The notes under the pieces: model-generated
The model's database searches: none
Told to the model about the DNA's origin: nothing
What the model saw: only the letters and a program-made list of their open reading frames with translations
Position numbers and translations under genes: made by a program
DNA from: Triparma columacea
Lineage: Eukaryota > Sar > Bolidophyceae > Parmales > Triparmaceae
DNA length: 50,898 bases
Direction: 5' to 3'
Assembly (NCBI GenBank): GCA_030267965.1
Contig: BRYA01000352.1
Location: forward strand, 1 to 50,898
Shown here: one piece after another, positions 20,585 to 30,311 of the stretch
Numbering within the stretch: the first letter of the stretch is position 1
How the letters are laid out: each line of letters starts with the position of its first letter

Positions 20585-23500
20585 TCACCCTTTCCCCTTC
20601 TTCACTTTCATTGCCTCGCTCAACAAAATATTGCTCATGATGCTCAGTCCATGGATTCTCTCCATCCGTCCTTCCTCCCCCCCTCCTGTAGCCTCGGCGT
20701 GCTTCTCGTACCTCAGCAGGTGCAGGATGAGCTGGTGCGTGCGCTGAATCGAGGGCGGCTTAGGGGGGGCCGACGGGCTCGAGCTGGGGAAAGACTTGGA
20801 CGTGTCTTTCACCCACAACATCATTGATGCGTCGACCATCCCCAGGCTCCCCTTCAGCGACTTCTCCTTTCTGAACCCTTCCACTATGCCCTGCATCCTC
20901 TTCGCTGCAATGAACATGCCCCCCGAAACTAGGGTCTCGGGGTCCAGGGACTCCTTGGAGAAAAGGCCCGACTGGAGCATCTCCTCGACCTCCATGTCGC
21001 GGGAAAGGTTCCACACAGAAACCACGTACATGCTCGACACTACGGAAGGTGGGAGGCCCCACGATGACCCTAAAGTTGTGAGCTCGTTTAGACTTGACGG
21101 CTGGAGGACGGTGGTCGCCGATGCAGAGGCAGTGCTGGCGGCGCTGCCTGCATGCACGGTGGAAGTGAATGAGCTTAAGATCGCCTTGTCCAGGAAACCC
21201 CGCTGTTCGGCTGTTGGCTTTGACGGTGCTACTGGTACGCTGAGGCAACCCCTTGAGAATGGCCACGACTCCTGTGGGTATGTTCCGGGCAGGAGCGAAG
21301 GGACTGTATCCAGCGAAAGCGAGTCAGACTCTTGCTCCAACTTGGTCCTCAATATCACCGACATCGCGACGAGGAGACCCTCGTGGGTCTGAACGGCGGA
21401 GGGTTGGGGGGACGAGAGGGTGTAGTTGTACGTGAACTCAACAAGCTCCCTATCCAATGGAGGATTGTGTTCCTCGAAGTCAATTGTGTTGTCCGCGTAC
21501 TCTTCCAGGTAGTAGGGCTGCTGAGAAGATGAAGGGGGGGATATCAGGCTAATGACCCTCCTAGCTTCGTTACCCACGTCTAAGGCCCAAGCGGTGTCCT
21601 CGAGGAGCTCCCCCACCTCCTCTTCCGTGTATTCCATGGTTCGTTCAAAGTCGCGATCTATCATGAGCGCGCAGAGGGGTCGAACGAGCTCGAAGATTAC
21701 CGAGGCTACGGCTGACCGCTCGAAGGATTCAGGAGACAATGAGAGGTTGGTGACGGCGAGGTTTAGGGACGTCGTGTTTGAGGGGGACTCCCTGAAGTCC
21801 CTGGCGAGAAGGACAGCTCGTTTAAGGGCGAGCGTCGGGGAATGGTTGAAACGCGGCAAGTAGTATATTATGGGTTTCGTGCCGTTGGTTAGGAAGTGGC
21901 GGGTTGATGTTTTCGAGCCTCCTTTGGTGTCGTTCCAGACGGTTGACCAGTTAACCTCGAGCCAGTGGCACTCCGAGAGGTAGTCTGTTTGGGCCGCACG
22001 GATTGGGGAACCGACGGACCAGTTCACGAGCTTCCTCTCCAAGTTGGGGGGGGAGCAATCGTCGCCCCATCCGATCTGCTCCCTAGCGGCCCTTTCATAA
22101 ACGCTCCTACCCCCAACAAGCACCCTCCTCCTCGCTTTTCTCTCAATCCCGATCCATTCCTCCCCTCCCCTCTTGATCTCCCCTTTTGTCTTCTCCTCCA
22201 TGCCCCTCGTGACCTCCCTGACCTGCGCCCCCACAATCTTTGCCGTCACGAATCCCACAAGCGCAGACCGCTCCGTCCTGCCCTCCTCATCGATGTCCCT
22301 CTCGACGTCCTTGATGAGCGAACTCATCGCCCTGTCATCGTCAGTCTTGCCTCTCCTAACCACGTCCTCGACCACCTTCCTGACCCCAGCCCAGTTCGTC
22401 CCGCTCCCCCCCCCCACCTTGATCTTGAACATGCACTTCACCGCGTCCTCCTCCCTCCCCCCGTTCCCGCCTCGGGCCCCCTCCAAAATTTCCACCACCC
22501 TGCGGACACTGCGCCTCCAGAACACGTCCCGGGCGGCCCTGGCGTAAACGGCGTTGACGAAGGATTCGCTGGTCATGGTCGTCCCAGTGACGATCGACGA
22601 GTAAAGTTCCTTCAGCGTAAGAGCCGGAATTTCAGAGGCCTGAGGGGGGGATAGCCCAAGGTACGCTACGCACTCCTCGTCGTTCCCCTCCTCCTCCCCT
22701 TCCTCCCCCCGCTCCTCCTCCCCGTCTCCGAGTATCCTCATAACGTCCCTCGCCCTCCTCACGTCGTCCACCTCCTCCCTCCACTTCCCTCCCTCCCCGA
22801 ACTCCTCTGCCTTTCCCTCCCCCCTCCTCATGACTTCCTCTATGTCCCCCCCATCTATCCCCTCCTCCACCGCGGCCCTAACGTATTCCCCCATCGCCTT
22901 AACGCTCCCGCACCCTTCAATAAGCTCCACCGCAGTCTTGTTGAACGTTCTGCTCCTCTCACGACCCGCGTTGCTCAAAGCCATGTGCTTGAGTTTTACC
23001 GCCTCCTCACCCCCCTCCCCCTTCCCTCCCTCCCCCACGCCTTCCCAAGCCTTCCCCCTCTCCACCTCCCTCCCCCCCTCAGCCAGCCTGTCACCGTTCA
23101 CCCCCCAACCGTATCCCCCCCCCCCCTCCCCCCCCACCCCCTCGATCCCCTCCCCGTCGTCAGTATCACCGTAACCCTTCCACCACTCCAACCCGTCCGT
23201 ACCCTCCCTCCAAACCCACACCCTGCGTTTTTGAGAGTGATCAGAGAGAAGAGAGTGGTTTAGTACAGTCCTCCCCCCCCCTGCCGTTTTAAGAACTCAC
23301 CTCTCCCCCCCCCCATCCGTCCCTCCCCTAACCGTCCCCTTCCTGAATCTAAGTACCCTCAAGTCCTTAACGTTCCTCCTCTGTCTAACCTTAACCCCTC
23401 CCCCCCCCGGTGCCTTTTCAGACGTCCCCCCAGCTTTAAATACCTCGTAAACCTGGACACGACCCTGGCAAGTTAGTGCAACGATATGGGAGGAGGGTGA

Positions 23501-24454
23501 TGGGGTAACGCTTGACATCCCTTGTGTGCTTCTGTAAGCGATTGTTAAAGGTGGGGGTAGAGAGTTTGACCCTGCGGTTGCGCGTCCTCCAAGCCAGGAG
23601 ACAACACCCCATACGAAGGAGGAACCGGGTGGGGGGGGGGGAGATGTTATTGGACAGGGGGGGAGGAGGGTGTGAACGGTGAAGGAGGTCGGGGGAGAGG
23701 GGATCGTTAGGAGGGAGGTACCGGATGAGGTTAGAGTCAGGGTTGGGGGGGGGGTGGGGAAGGGGACGTGACCGATGGGGGTGCCGGAATGGAGTTCGCA
23801 GCCGAGGGGAGGGAAGGAGGAAGGGTAGGGGGCGTTGTTACTGTCTTCTTTAGGTCCATCTTTGCTAGGTCCAGTGAGGCTATCTTCTCGGCTATCTTCT
23901 CGGCTATCTTTACCGTTATCGCTGTCCTTGTCCGCCCTAAGGTGTCTATAATCTTCTCCTTGTCCTTGTTCTCCATTGTCTTGTTCTCCTTTGTATTGGT
24001 AACTGTAAACAGTAGCAATGGATTTGTCCCCCTTCCCTTCCTTAACAACTTTAACCCATCCTCCTTGGCCATCTTTACCGTTTGGGGGTGTTATGAGGTG
24101 AAAGTCGAGTATATTTGAGGAGGTGGGGGCGTTTGCGGGGGTGTTTGAGGACGTATCTGTGTTGCTTATATCCATTTGTCTAACAACAGAATTGTCGATA
24201 ATATTGATCCATCTTTGAGTTGTAAGAACGACAATTTCAACCTTAATTTTAGGATGTTGTTGTAAAGACGAATGAAAGGAATCACCTAAACTACTTATAT
24301 CTCTAAAACATGCACGTAGAATGCGCTCAGATGTGCCTCCAAAGTCGAGGATTGTTAACCCCATGTCTGTTATCATCCTATAGCTGCTATAATATATATA
24401 TACATTTGAATCACAATTACGGGAACTATAGAGAGGCGTTAGGAGACTTGTCAT
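20585..24454 (-). CDS. Nup160/Nup120-like nucleoporin (tentative)
   Basis: Exons (minus strand) 24454..23301 and 23222..20585 join in phase 2 to give 1263 residues. The first about 380 residues look like beta-propeller material, ending SHIVALTCQGRVQVYEV, the blade style of Nup160 (a surface strand followed by RVWS-like). It is interrupted by low-complexity Asp/Ser/Pro and poly-Pro. The rest is mostly alpha-helical. It includes ALTLKELYSSIVTGTTMTSESFVNAVYARAARDVFWRR, which resembles the Nup160 segment that starts the helical solenoid. Nup160 is a Y-complex scaffold subunit of the nuclear pore. The match is by motif order only; another propeller-solenoid coat protein is possible. The coding strand is extremely G-rich in exon 2. 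Confidence 0.4.
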
Positions 24455-24653
24455 GTCAAATTTTATATTATTGACAATTTGGGGTTAAAATTGCGAATTG
24501 AGCCAGAATTGAGGGGAAACAAGGAAGAAGAAATCCTCAAAGACGAAAGAAATCCGAAAATGAATCGAACAACAACGACCATTACCACTGCACTATACAC
24601 ACAAACAAATACCAAGCTTCCCTTCCGTCCCAGACCTCCCCCCATCCCCCTTT

Positions 24654-25700
24654 TCACAAGACCCCCTCCCCCTCCCTGATAGCTCTCCCTACCTTCCATC
24701 CCACCCCCCCTCTCCCCTCCTCCCATTCCTCGTCCTTCTCCATTCGTCCCACAAGTCTCCCCACCCCCTCCACTTCCTTCCCCCCCTTCCCCAGTTCCCT
24801 AATAACCTCCTCCTTAACCCCTCTCATAATATCCCTAGCCTCCTTCCCCCCCTCAACCTCTCCCCCTAACCCCGCTCCTAGTAGACAAGCCACGATCCTT
24901 AAGTGCATGTCCTCCATCACACCCATAACCCTCCACTCCAGCATCTTCCTCAACCACTCGAGGACCTCCTCCCTACCCCTAACCCCTCCACCCCTCCCCA
25001 CAGGTAGGCCTAGAACAAGTTTTACACGAATCAACCTGACGTCAGAACCGGGAGACCTGGGAGGTAGGACCCCAGACCCTACCAAGGGCTCACCTAAGTT
25101 CCTCAACACGTACTCCCCAACACCATCCAGCCCAGACCCTACCCCAGACCCTGAGATCTCTACTACATCCTCCCCATCCCCCCCACCCCTTGGTGTTTCG
25201 TTCTCCCCCTTGTCTCCCCCCCCAATTATCATAGCCCGTTCAATTTCCTCCTTAGTAATAAGTCCGTTCTCCATACATAAATCCCTCAACATAATCCTCC
25301 TCTCTCCCCCTACCTCCTTATCACCCCTCCCTCCTAACTCAGGTTGTAGTAATAGTGTTTTGAACTCACGCCACCTCCATGGGAAGTACCTATGCACTTT
25401 ACGTAACGGTTGAGGGAGGGGGTGACTTGGTAGGAAGGTCGGTGGGAGGGATGATAGGACTTTCGTAAGAAGAGTTAAGGAGGAAGGGGAGGGACGTGGT
25501 AGTGGGGGTGGGGAATTGTAGGTTGATAGAGATTGAGGGAGAGGGGAAACGAATTGAGAAGTTGAGGGATGGGGGGGAATTGGGAGGGGAAGGGAAGACG
25601 ATGAGGGGGATAGTTTTGGTGGTTTTAAAGCTTTTATGTATTCTGTTGGTGATACTATCTTTGATTCATACGTTGTTGGTTTATATGTTGAGGAGTCCAT
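24654..25700 (-). CDS. Hypothetical protein (348 aa)
   Basis: A complete intronless frame from an ATG. I do not recognise the family. Residues 1-90 are Ser/Pro-rich. PLRKVHRYFPWRWREFKTLLL at about 98-118 is the most structured-looking and probably conserved part. LRDLCMENGLITKEEIERAMI follows, and the second half is Gly/Glu/Arg-rich with amphipathic helices (EEVLEWLRKMLEWRVMGVMEDMHLRI). The coding strand switches from C-rich to G-rich at about 25400. No targeting signal is evident. Confidence 0.5.
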   Translation of the reverse strand: MDSSTYKPTTYESKIVSPTEYIKALKPPKLSPSSSSLPLPIPPHPSTSQFVSPLPQSLSTYNSPPPLPRPSPSSLTLLTKVLSSLPPTFLPSHPLPQPLRKVHRYFPWRWREFKTLLLQPELGGRGDKEVGGERRIMLRDLCMENGLITKEEIERAMIIGGGDKGENETPRGGGDGEDVVEISGSGVGSGLDGVGEYVLRNLGEPLVGSGVLPPRSPGSDVRLIRVKLVLGLPVGRGGGVRGREEVLEWLRKMLEWRVMGVMEDMHLRIVACLLGAGLGGEVEGGKEARDIMRGVKEEVIRELGKGGKEVEGVGRLVGRMEKDEEWEEGRGGVGWKVGRAIREGEGVL

Positions 25701-25736
25701 TTACAAGAACCTGCTGAGCGGGTTCCTGGTTACAAA

Positions 25737-26316
25737 ATGTCAACCCAAAAGGCCTTTGAGTTCCTGGAATTTCCCAAACAGTTCAATTTGTCGTTATTTT
25801 GCCGATATTTCGCCGATATCAGCCCCACCGAACTCAAGCACTCGGCCATCTCGAAACAGGTGCTTCGGAGGACTTCAACAAGCGAAGAAGGTGAGATACG
25901 AGTGACTTGAGGACGATGACCTCGAGGAAAGGGGGGGGGGCTGGGCGAGAGATTGGGGGGGGAGGATGGGGCTGGGCGAGATGTGGAGAGGGACGACTCG
26001 AAGTGGGACAAAATCGGAGGGGGTGGGGTGGGCGAGAGGTTGGGGGGGGGGGGTCTAGGCGAAGGGTGGGGGGGGGGAGTCTGGGCGAGGGGTGGGGGGG
26101 GGAGTCTGGGCGAGAGGTGGAGGGGGATGACGCGAGAGGTGGAGGGGGATGACGACTTGAAGTGGGACAAAATCTCAGCCGACCCAATCCGCACAAATAA
26201 TTCTCCATCCACAATTAGCTCACTCAGCACTTCCTAACGCAGGACATACCTCTAATCACAAACAGGGAGCAATCAGTCACGACAGCCCCACCGAACTCAA
26301 GCACTCGGCCATCTAG
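25737..26316 (+). CDS. Small two-exon hypothetical gene with a duplicated coding segment
   Basis: Exon 1 (25737..25890) starts MSTQKAFEFLEFPKQFNLSL and contains SPTELKHSAI. It ends GAA GAA G with a GTGAGA donor. Exon 2 (26243..26316, after CTAACGCAG) restores the frame, adds HTSNHKQGAISHD, then SPTELKHSAI again, and stops. The total is 75 residues. Both copies of the peptide come from an exact 32-bp direct repeat and are read in the same frame. Either this is a real small gene with an internal duplication, or it is a degraded copy of a longer family member. Its stop lies 15 bp before the start of the GNAT gene. Confidence 0.35.
25820..25851 (+). repeat. 32-bp direct repeat, copy 1
   Basis: This is an exact copy of the 32 bp at 26283..26314 (starts cagccccaccgaactcaagc). 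It lies in exon 1 of the small gene. The distance between copies is 463 bp and includes the whole intron. Confidence 0.95.
25905..26160 (+). repeat. G-rich imperfect tandem array in the small gene's intron
   Basis: Repeated units of the type gggcgagaggtggggggg and gagtctgggcgag, with runs of 8-10 G. The phrase gaagtgggacaaaatc occurs twice (about 26000 and 26160). G-quadruplex formation is possible in RNA or DNA. No coding potential is supported. Confidence 0.75.
26283..26314 (+). repeat. 32-bp direct repeat, copy 2
   Basis: Second exact copy of the 25820..25851 sequence. It lies in exon 2 of the small gene, immediately before that gene's stop codon. Confidence 0.95.
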
Positions 26317-26331
26317 CATTTATGTGCTAAT

Positions 26332-27336
26332 ATGTATCGCATATATCTAATTATAACAATTCTAATCAGTATTACGCTACAATACCTTCAAATCACTTCT
26401 GCCCTCGTGTCAACTAGCCCTACCCCTCAATCAATCTCCCCTACACTACCTCCCAAATTATATGATTATCTCTATACGTTCCCTTCAAATTGCTCCAATA
26501 CACCCACCCAAGACTCGCGTCTCCTCCTTACTCCCCACCCTTCAAAGCCTCCCCTAACATTATCATCTCCTGACCTCTTCTTCACAATCCTCCTCTCCCC
26601 TCAATCTCCCTCTCCCATACCATCCCCCCCCACCCCTACAACAACCTCTACAACCCTTCTCGCCTCCTTAGTAACAGCAACAGTCTCCACTTTCTCTATA
26701 CCTGTAACAGTATCAAAGTCATCGTTCTCACCTCTTATATTCACCGCACTTACCATACCCGTAAATGTTTGGAACGCCTACGAGTCAGAGATGGGTCGTC
26801 TCGAGGTAACCTCAGGTCTACAAAGCCGTCTCTCCACCACCGTATCCTTACACCCTGAAGGAAAGGAGGGGGAGGATTGGGATAAGACATCAGTGGTAGC
26901 ATGCGTATACACAGGGGAGGGTGAGGTTACGGCTTCCTGTGAGGTTAGGCTTCAGCCAACAGACGGTAAGATACCTTTCACCTCCCCCCTTCTTGACCGT
27001 ATCGAGAGGAATGTAGGTGGTGCCGTTGGTGCTGTAAAGGGTGGGGGTGGTGGTGGAAGTGACGTTAAGCCGTATATTTGCAACCTGTTTACGAAACCTG
27101 GGTATAGGAGCGGGGGATTGGGGAGGACGCTTGTTAGGTTGCAGTGGTTTTTAGCGACGGAGGTTTGGGGGTATGACGAGTGCTACCTTCATGTAGATAA
27201 GGAGAACGATGTCGCGAGGAAACTTTATGAACAGGAAGGGTGGAGGGAGGTTGATACGAAGTGGATGCCAGGGTGGGAGGGGAAGGCTAGCGGGATAGGG
27301 TATTATGGTAGGGTGAAGGAATCCTCGAAAAGGTGA
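26332..27336 (+). CDS. GNAT-family N-acetyltransferase with ER signal peptide
   Basis: An intronless 334-residue frame. Residues 1-25 are a hydrophobic signal peptide (YLIITILISITLQYLQITSA) followed by a Ser/Thr/Pro-rich, acid-poor segment, the usual bipartite targeting layout for complex plastids; the final location is inference. The catalytic domain is at the C-terminus. The acetyl-CoA-binding loop is GYRSGGLG (257-264), a variant of Q/RxxGxG/A, and HVDKENDVARKLYEQEGW (287-304) is the conserved GNAT motif B helix with Asn and Tyr. PYICNLFTKP is the strand before the loop. The substrate is unknown. The coding strand turns from C-rich to G-rich at about 26950. Confidence 0.75.
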   Translation: MYRIYLIITILISITLQYLQITSALVSTSPTPQSISPTLPPKLYDYLYTFPSNCSNTPTQDSRLLLTPHPSKPPLTLSSPDLFFTILLSPQSPSPIPSPPTPTTTSTTLLASLVTATVSTFSIPVTVSKSSFSPLIFTALTIPVNVWNAYESEMGRLEVTSGLQSRLSTTVSLHPEGKEGEDWDKTSVVACVYTGEGEVTASCEVRLQPTDGKIPFTSPLLDRIERNVGGAVGAVKGGGGGGSDVKPYICNLFTKPGYRSGGLGRTLVRLQWFLATEVWGYDECYLHVDKENDVARKLYEQEGWREVDTKWMPGWEGKASGIGYYGRVKESSKR

Positions 27337-27460
27337 AGGACCATGTTATCAAGCTTTAAAAACGATGAGAAACAAAAGACGGGCTTTTTAATAGGCTGCG
27401 AGTTTACTAAATCTTTACTACGTTTTCCACACTCCACCCCTTCCCCCGCCCCTTTCTTAC

Positions 27461-28903
27461 TCAAATAGGTCCTAGAGTCTTGACCAGCCCTGACGCCATG
27501 AAGCTCATGATAGCCATGACTTTAAAGATGAAGTCGAATCCCTTCCCCATAAGCGCCTTGTTTATATAGCTCCCCCCCACAGCCGCCGTCGCAAAGGAGC
27601 TGAAAAGAACGGAGAATACCTTGGGACCAAGGTCGGGACCGAAGAGCTTGGCACAAGCACCGGGAGCCATGGCAAAGTTACCACCCATGCATAAGAAGAG
27701 GACCATGGTCGCGGATGTGAAGAGGAACCTGTTACCGACGGTCCTCTTGTAGTTAAGCATTACAAGTGACTGGGTTACGGTTAGTACAGTGAAAAGCTTC
27801 GAGAATCCAACCTTGTCCTGCGCGACACCCCAGTTCGCTCGCCCGACACCGTTGGCGACGGAACCGAGGCCACCGACCATGGCGAGGTAGGCGTCGGACT
27901 TTAGGGAGGGGGATAGGTTCCCGTACATCTTGTATACGGATACGGTGTTGAGACCGGCGGTTGAGGAGAGGACTATGCACGTCCAGAGGAAGAGGAAAGG
28001 ACGGGAGAATATCGCGGACTTTAGGGTGGGGTACTTCCCGGAGGTTGCGCTGGACTTGGAGGCGGGGGCGGGAGGGGGGAGACTGGTCAACTTCAACAGA
28101 CCTGCTCCGGTGGTCTGGAGGACGAGGTAAATGACGGCGAGCTTCCTCAGCATTATGGGGAAGTTATCGTATACCTCAGACGGGAACATCTTTGTTACAG
28201 GATCGAGGGAGAGCTTGTTGGGGTTGGCGAGTGCGGTGCCGACGAGGTTGAAGACGAACCCTCCGAGGCCGAAACCGCAAAGGGTGAAACCTGATACGAG
28301 GCCTTTTTTGGAGGGGTAGTGGCGCCAACCGGCGACGATTGGGGCGGTGTAGGCGAAACCAATACCGAAACCGAAAAGGATGGAGTAGAGGAGAACGAAG
28401 GGGGCGAGGGTGGTTACGAAGGAGGAGGAGAACACGGCAAGGGAGACGATGAGGGAACCGAACATCATTGCACCGGGGAGACCAAGGGAGGCCTGAAGGG
28501 TGGCAGACATGGGCATGCCGATGCACATCGCGAGGAGACCGAGAGGGATGATCAGGAGAGAATCGGGAGTTCCACTTCCGGCGGAGGAGGCAAAGTACTT
28601 CATGGATGGGGGCATGTATGATTGGAGGTTCCCCCAACAGTAGATTGTACCCAGAGTTAGGTGAGTAAGGAAGCCACCGAGGATTGATAGGAGTCCCATA
28701 GATGCCGGTGAGGGGGAGGCTCCCCCTCTGGTGACCTGGGTAGAGATTTCAGGGGTGATGCTGGACTCCGATGTGTCGAAGATTGTCCTCTTTTGTAGAG
28801 GAGACGACGTGGTGGGGATGAGGGGGGATGATGGGCCATTTAGACTACGTGCGGAACACGTGGATGCCGCAAATAGGGCTATGAGGAGGGATATGGACCT
28901 CAT
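27461..28903 (-). CDS. MFS transporter, oxalate/formate-antiporter (monocarboxylate) type
   Basis: 480 residues, intronless; the ATG at 28903 is the only plausible start. An N-terminal signal peptide (MRSISLLIALFAASTCSA) and a Ser/Thr-rich linker precede about 11-12 membrane segments. TLGTIYCWGNLQSYMPPSM in the first transmembrane segment, GFGIGFAYTAPIVAGWRHYP (segment 4 and loop) and KKGLVSGFTLCGFGLGG match the OFA/monocarboxylate branch of the major facilitator superfamily. The cargo is probably a small carboxylate. The cleavable leader on an MFS protein suggests import into the ER, and possibly a plastid envelope destination (inference). Confidence 0.8.
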   Translation of the reverse strand: MRSISLLIALFAASTCSARSLNGPSSPLIPTTSSPLQKRTIFDTSESSITPEISTQVTRGGASPSPASMGLLSILGGFLTHLTLGTIYCWGNLQSYMPPSMKYFASSAGSGTPDSLLIIPLGLLAMCIGMPMSATLQASLGLPGAMMFGSLIVSLAVFSSSFVTTLAPFVLLYSILFGFGIGFAYTAPIVAGWRHYPSKKGLVSGFTLCGFGLGGFVFNLVGTALANPNKLSLDPVTKMFPSEVYDNFPIMLRKLAVIYLVLQTTGAGLLKLTSLPPPAPASKSSATSGKYPTLKSAIFSRPFLFLWTCIVLSSTAGLNTVSVYKMYGNLSPSLKSDAYLAMVGGLGSVANGVGRANWGVAQDKVGFSKLFTVLTVTQSLVMLNYKRTVGNRFLFTSATMVLFLCMGGNFAMAPGACAKLFGPDLGPKVFSVLFSSFATAAVGGSYINKALMGKGFDFIFKVMAIMSFMASGLVKTLGPI

Positions 28904-29093
28904 AATTGGAAAAGGTTTGGGGCTCCAAAGATCAGATTCGTTCAACCCACTTTTTAGTTTTGAGCCAACTTTTATCACCAAACTAGCGCGAATCGCAGAT
29001 AAGAAAGTTGCTCCTCTTCGCCCCCGCCCCAATGATGCCTTCAAGCCAAAACAAAACCCAAACGATGAGATGCAATTGAGAACTTGCCAATCC

Positions 29094-29948
29094 TTAATAC
29101 CTAATCCCCACCACTCTCTTACCCCCCCCCTCCGCGCTTTTCCCTCCCCCCCCCCCCCTCTCCCTCTTCGTTTCCCTCCTCTGCGCCCCCTCCAATTCTC
29201 TCTTCTTAACCTCCGCGTCCTGCAGCGCTCCTAAGACCTTGACAACCTTGCCCCTTTCCCTCGCTATAACCTCGTCCTTGGCCTTCGCGACTGCCAGGAT
29301 CTCCCTATCTTTTTCCCTACGCAGCCTCTCAAGCTGGCCCTCCAGTGCTTTCCTTTCGGCCCTCACCCTCTCCTCTGCGGCCTCCTCCATCTCCTCCCTG
29401 ACAGAGTCCAACTCCTCCTTGAACATCCTCATGACGTTCTCCTTCAACTCCTTCACGACACCCTCGTTCCTCTCTATCGCTTCCTTAAGCTCTCTGGACC
29501 TGTCGTTGTCCGAGTCCGCCAGCTTGACTAATAAGACCTTAATCTCGCCCTCCAACTCTGTAATCTTGTCTAGGTAACCCTTAACCTTGCTCGTTGGCTT
29601 CGAGTTCCTTGCCAGCTCGCTTATCCTCTTCCTGAAGCTGAACACCTTCCCCGTCAGGGTCTTGATCTGCCCCTGACTCTCCTTCAGCAACCCCTCCAAA
29701 GCCTCAATATATTCAGGGATAGACAGGAGGTCTCCCGTGAGGGGGTGGGGGTACTTGGGCTTGGGCTTGGGGATGAAGGGGAGGGGAACGCGACGGCGAC
29801 GCTGTATGGGGGGACCCAATCCGGGAAACGAACCTGCAGATGAGGTGAAGGTGGAGGTGGGAGAGGTCATGGGCTGTACAGTTTGGAATTGGAGCGAAAT
29901 TACCATACATATGACTGTTAGGATAGACATTGATGTCATAATCGTCAT
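29094..29948 (-). CDS. Secretory coiled-coil protein (284 aa)
   Basis: An intronless frame starting MTIMTSMSILTVICMVISLQ, a signal peptide or anchor. A Pro/Arg-rich linker (RRRRVPLPFIPKPKPKYPHP) follows. From about residue 75 to 255 it is nearly continuous coiled coil: IPEYIEALEGLLKESQGQIK, then KGYLDKITELEGEIKVLLVK and EEMEEAAEERVRAERKALEG. The tail is Gly/Lys/Arg-rich. I do not recognise a family. A structural protein targeted to the ER or plastid is the simplest reading. The 5' third is C-rich and the 3' part G-rich on the coding strand. Confidence 0.55.
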   Translation of the reverse strand: MTIMTSMSILTVICMVISLQFQTVQPMTSPTSTFTSSAGSFPGLGPPIQRRRRVPLPFIPKPKPKYPHPLTGDLLSIPEYIEALEGLLKESQGQIKTLTGKVFSFRKRISELARNSKPTSKVKGYLDKITELEGEIKVLLVKLADSDNDRSRELKEAIERNEGVVKELKENVMRMFKEELDSVREEMEEAAEERVRAERKALEGQLERLRREKDREILAVAKAKDEVIARERGKVVKVLGALQDAEVKKRELEGAQRRETKRERGGGGGKSAEGGGKRVVGIRY

Positions 29949-30311
29949 AGTTATCCTAGCTGTACTGTGTGCTAGATCTGAAGCGAATTTTTGTTAGAGA
30001 ATTCGGTACTCAAAGTTTGAAGTATCGGGGGGCGGGGGGTGGGGGGGGCTGATTTGAACTCATTTGAAGAATGAACAAACGTTCAGAGGGCTAATTTAAT
30101 GCGAAAAAGAACACCCGAACCCAACCAAACCTCCTATTTCACGCTAACACTCACAGTGCAGTTCTCAAATTTATTTTGTGACTTTGTTCCGAATTTGTTC
30201 TGAGTGGAATTTGCCACCAAGCGGCGAAGACTGATGGACTGTGATGATTGGTGAAACGCACGCAAACTACTCCGTAGGGTATTTTACTGTGACTATCCTT
30301 TCACGTCTTTA
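29949..30311. other. Intergenic region between two minus-strand genes
   Basis: 363 bp with no gene seen. It has a G run at about 30029-30050 and otherwise mixed composition. It should hold the 3' UTR of the coiled-coil gene at 30312-36300 and the promoter of the 29094-29948 gene. Confidence 0.4.

Noticed and set aside
25730..26230. Minus-strand Pro/Ser-rich 166-codon frame
   Set aside because: Complement of the G-rich intron array in the small plus-strand gene; pure low complexity.
28904..29044. N-terminal extension of the MFS transporter
   Set aside because: Upstream codons are open but there is no ATG; the ATG at 28903 starts a good signal peptide.
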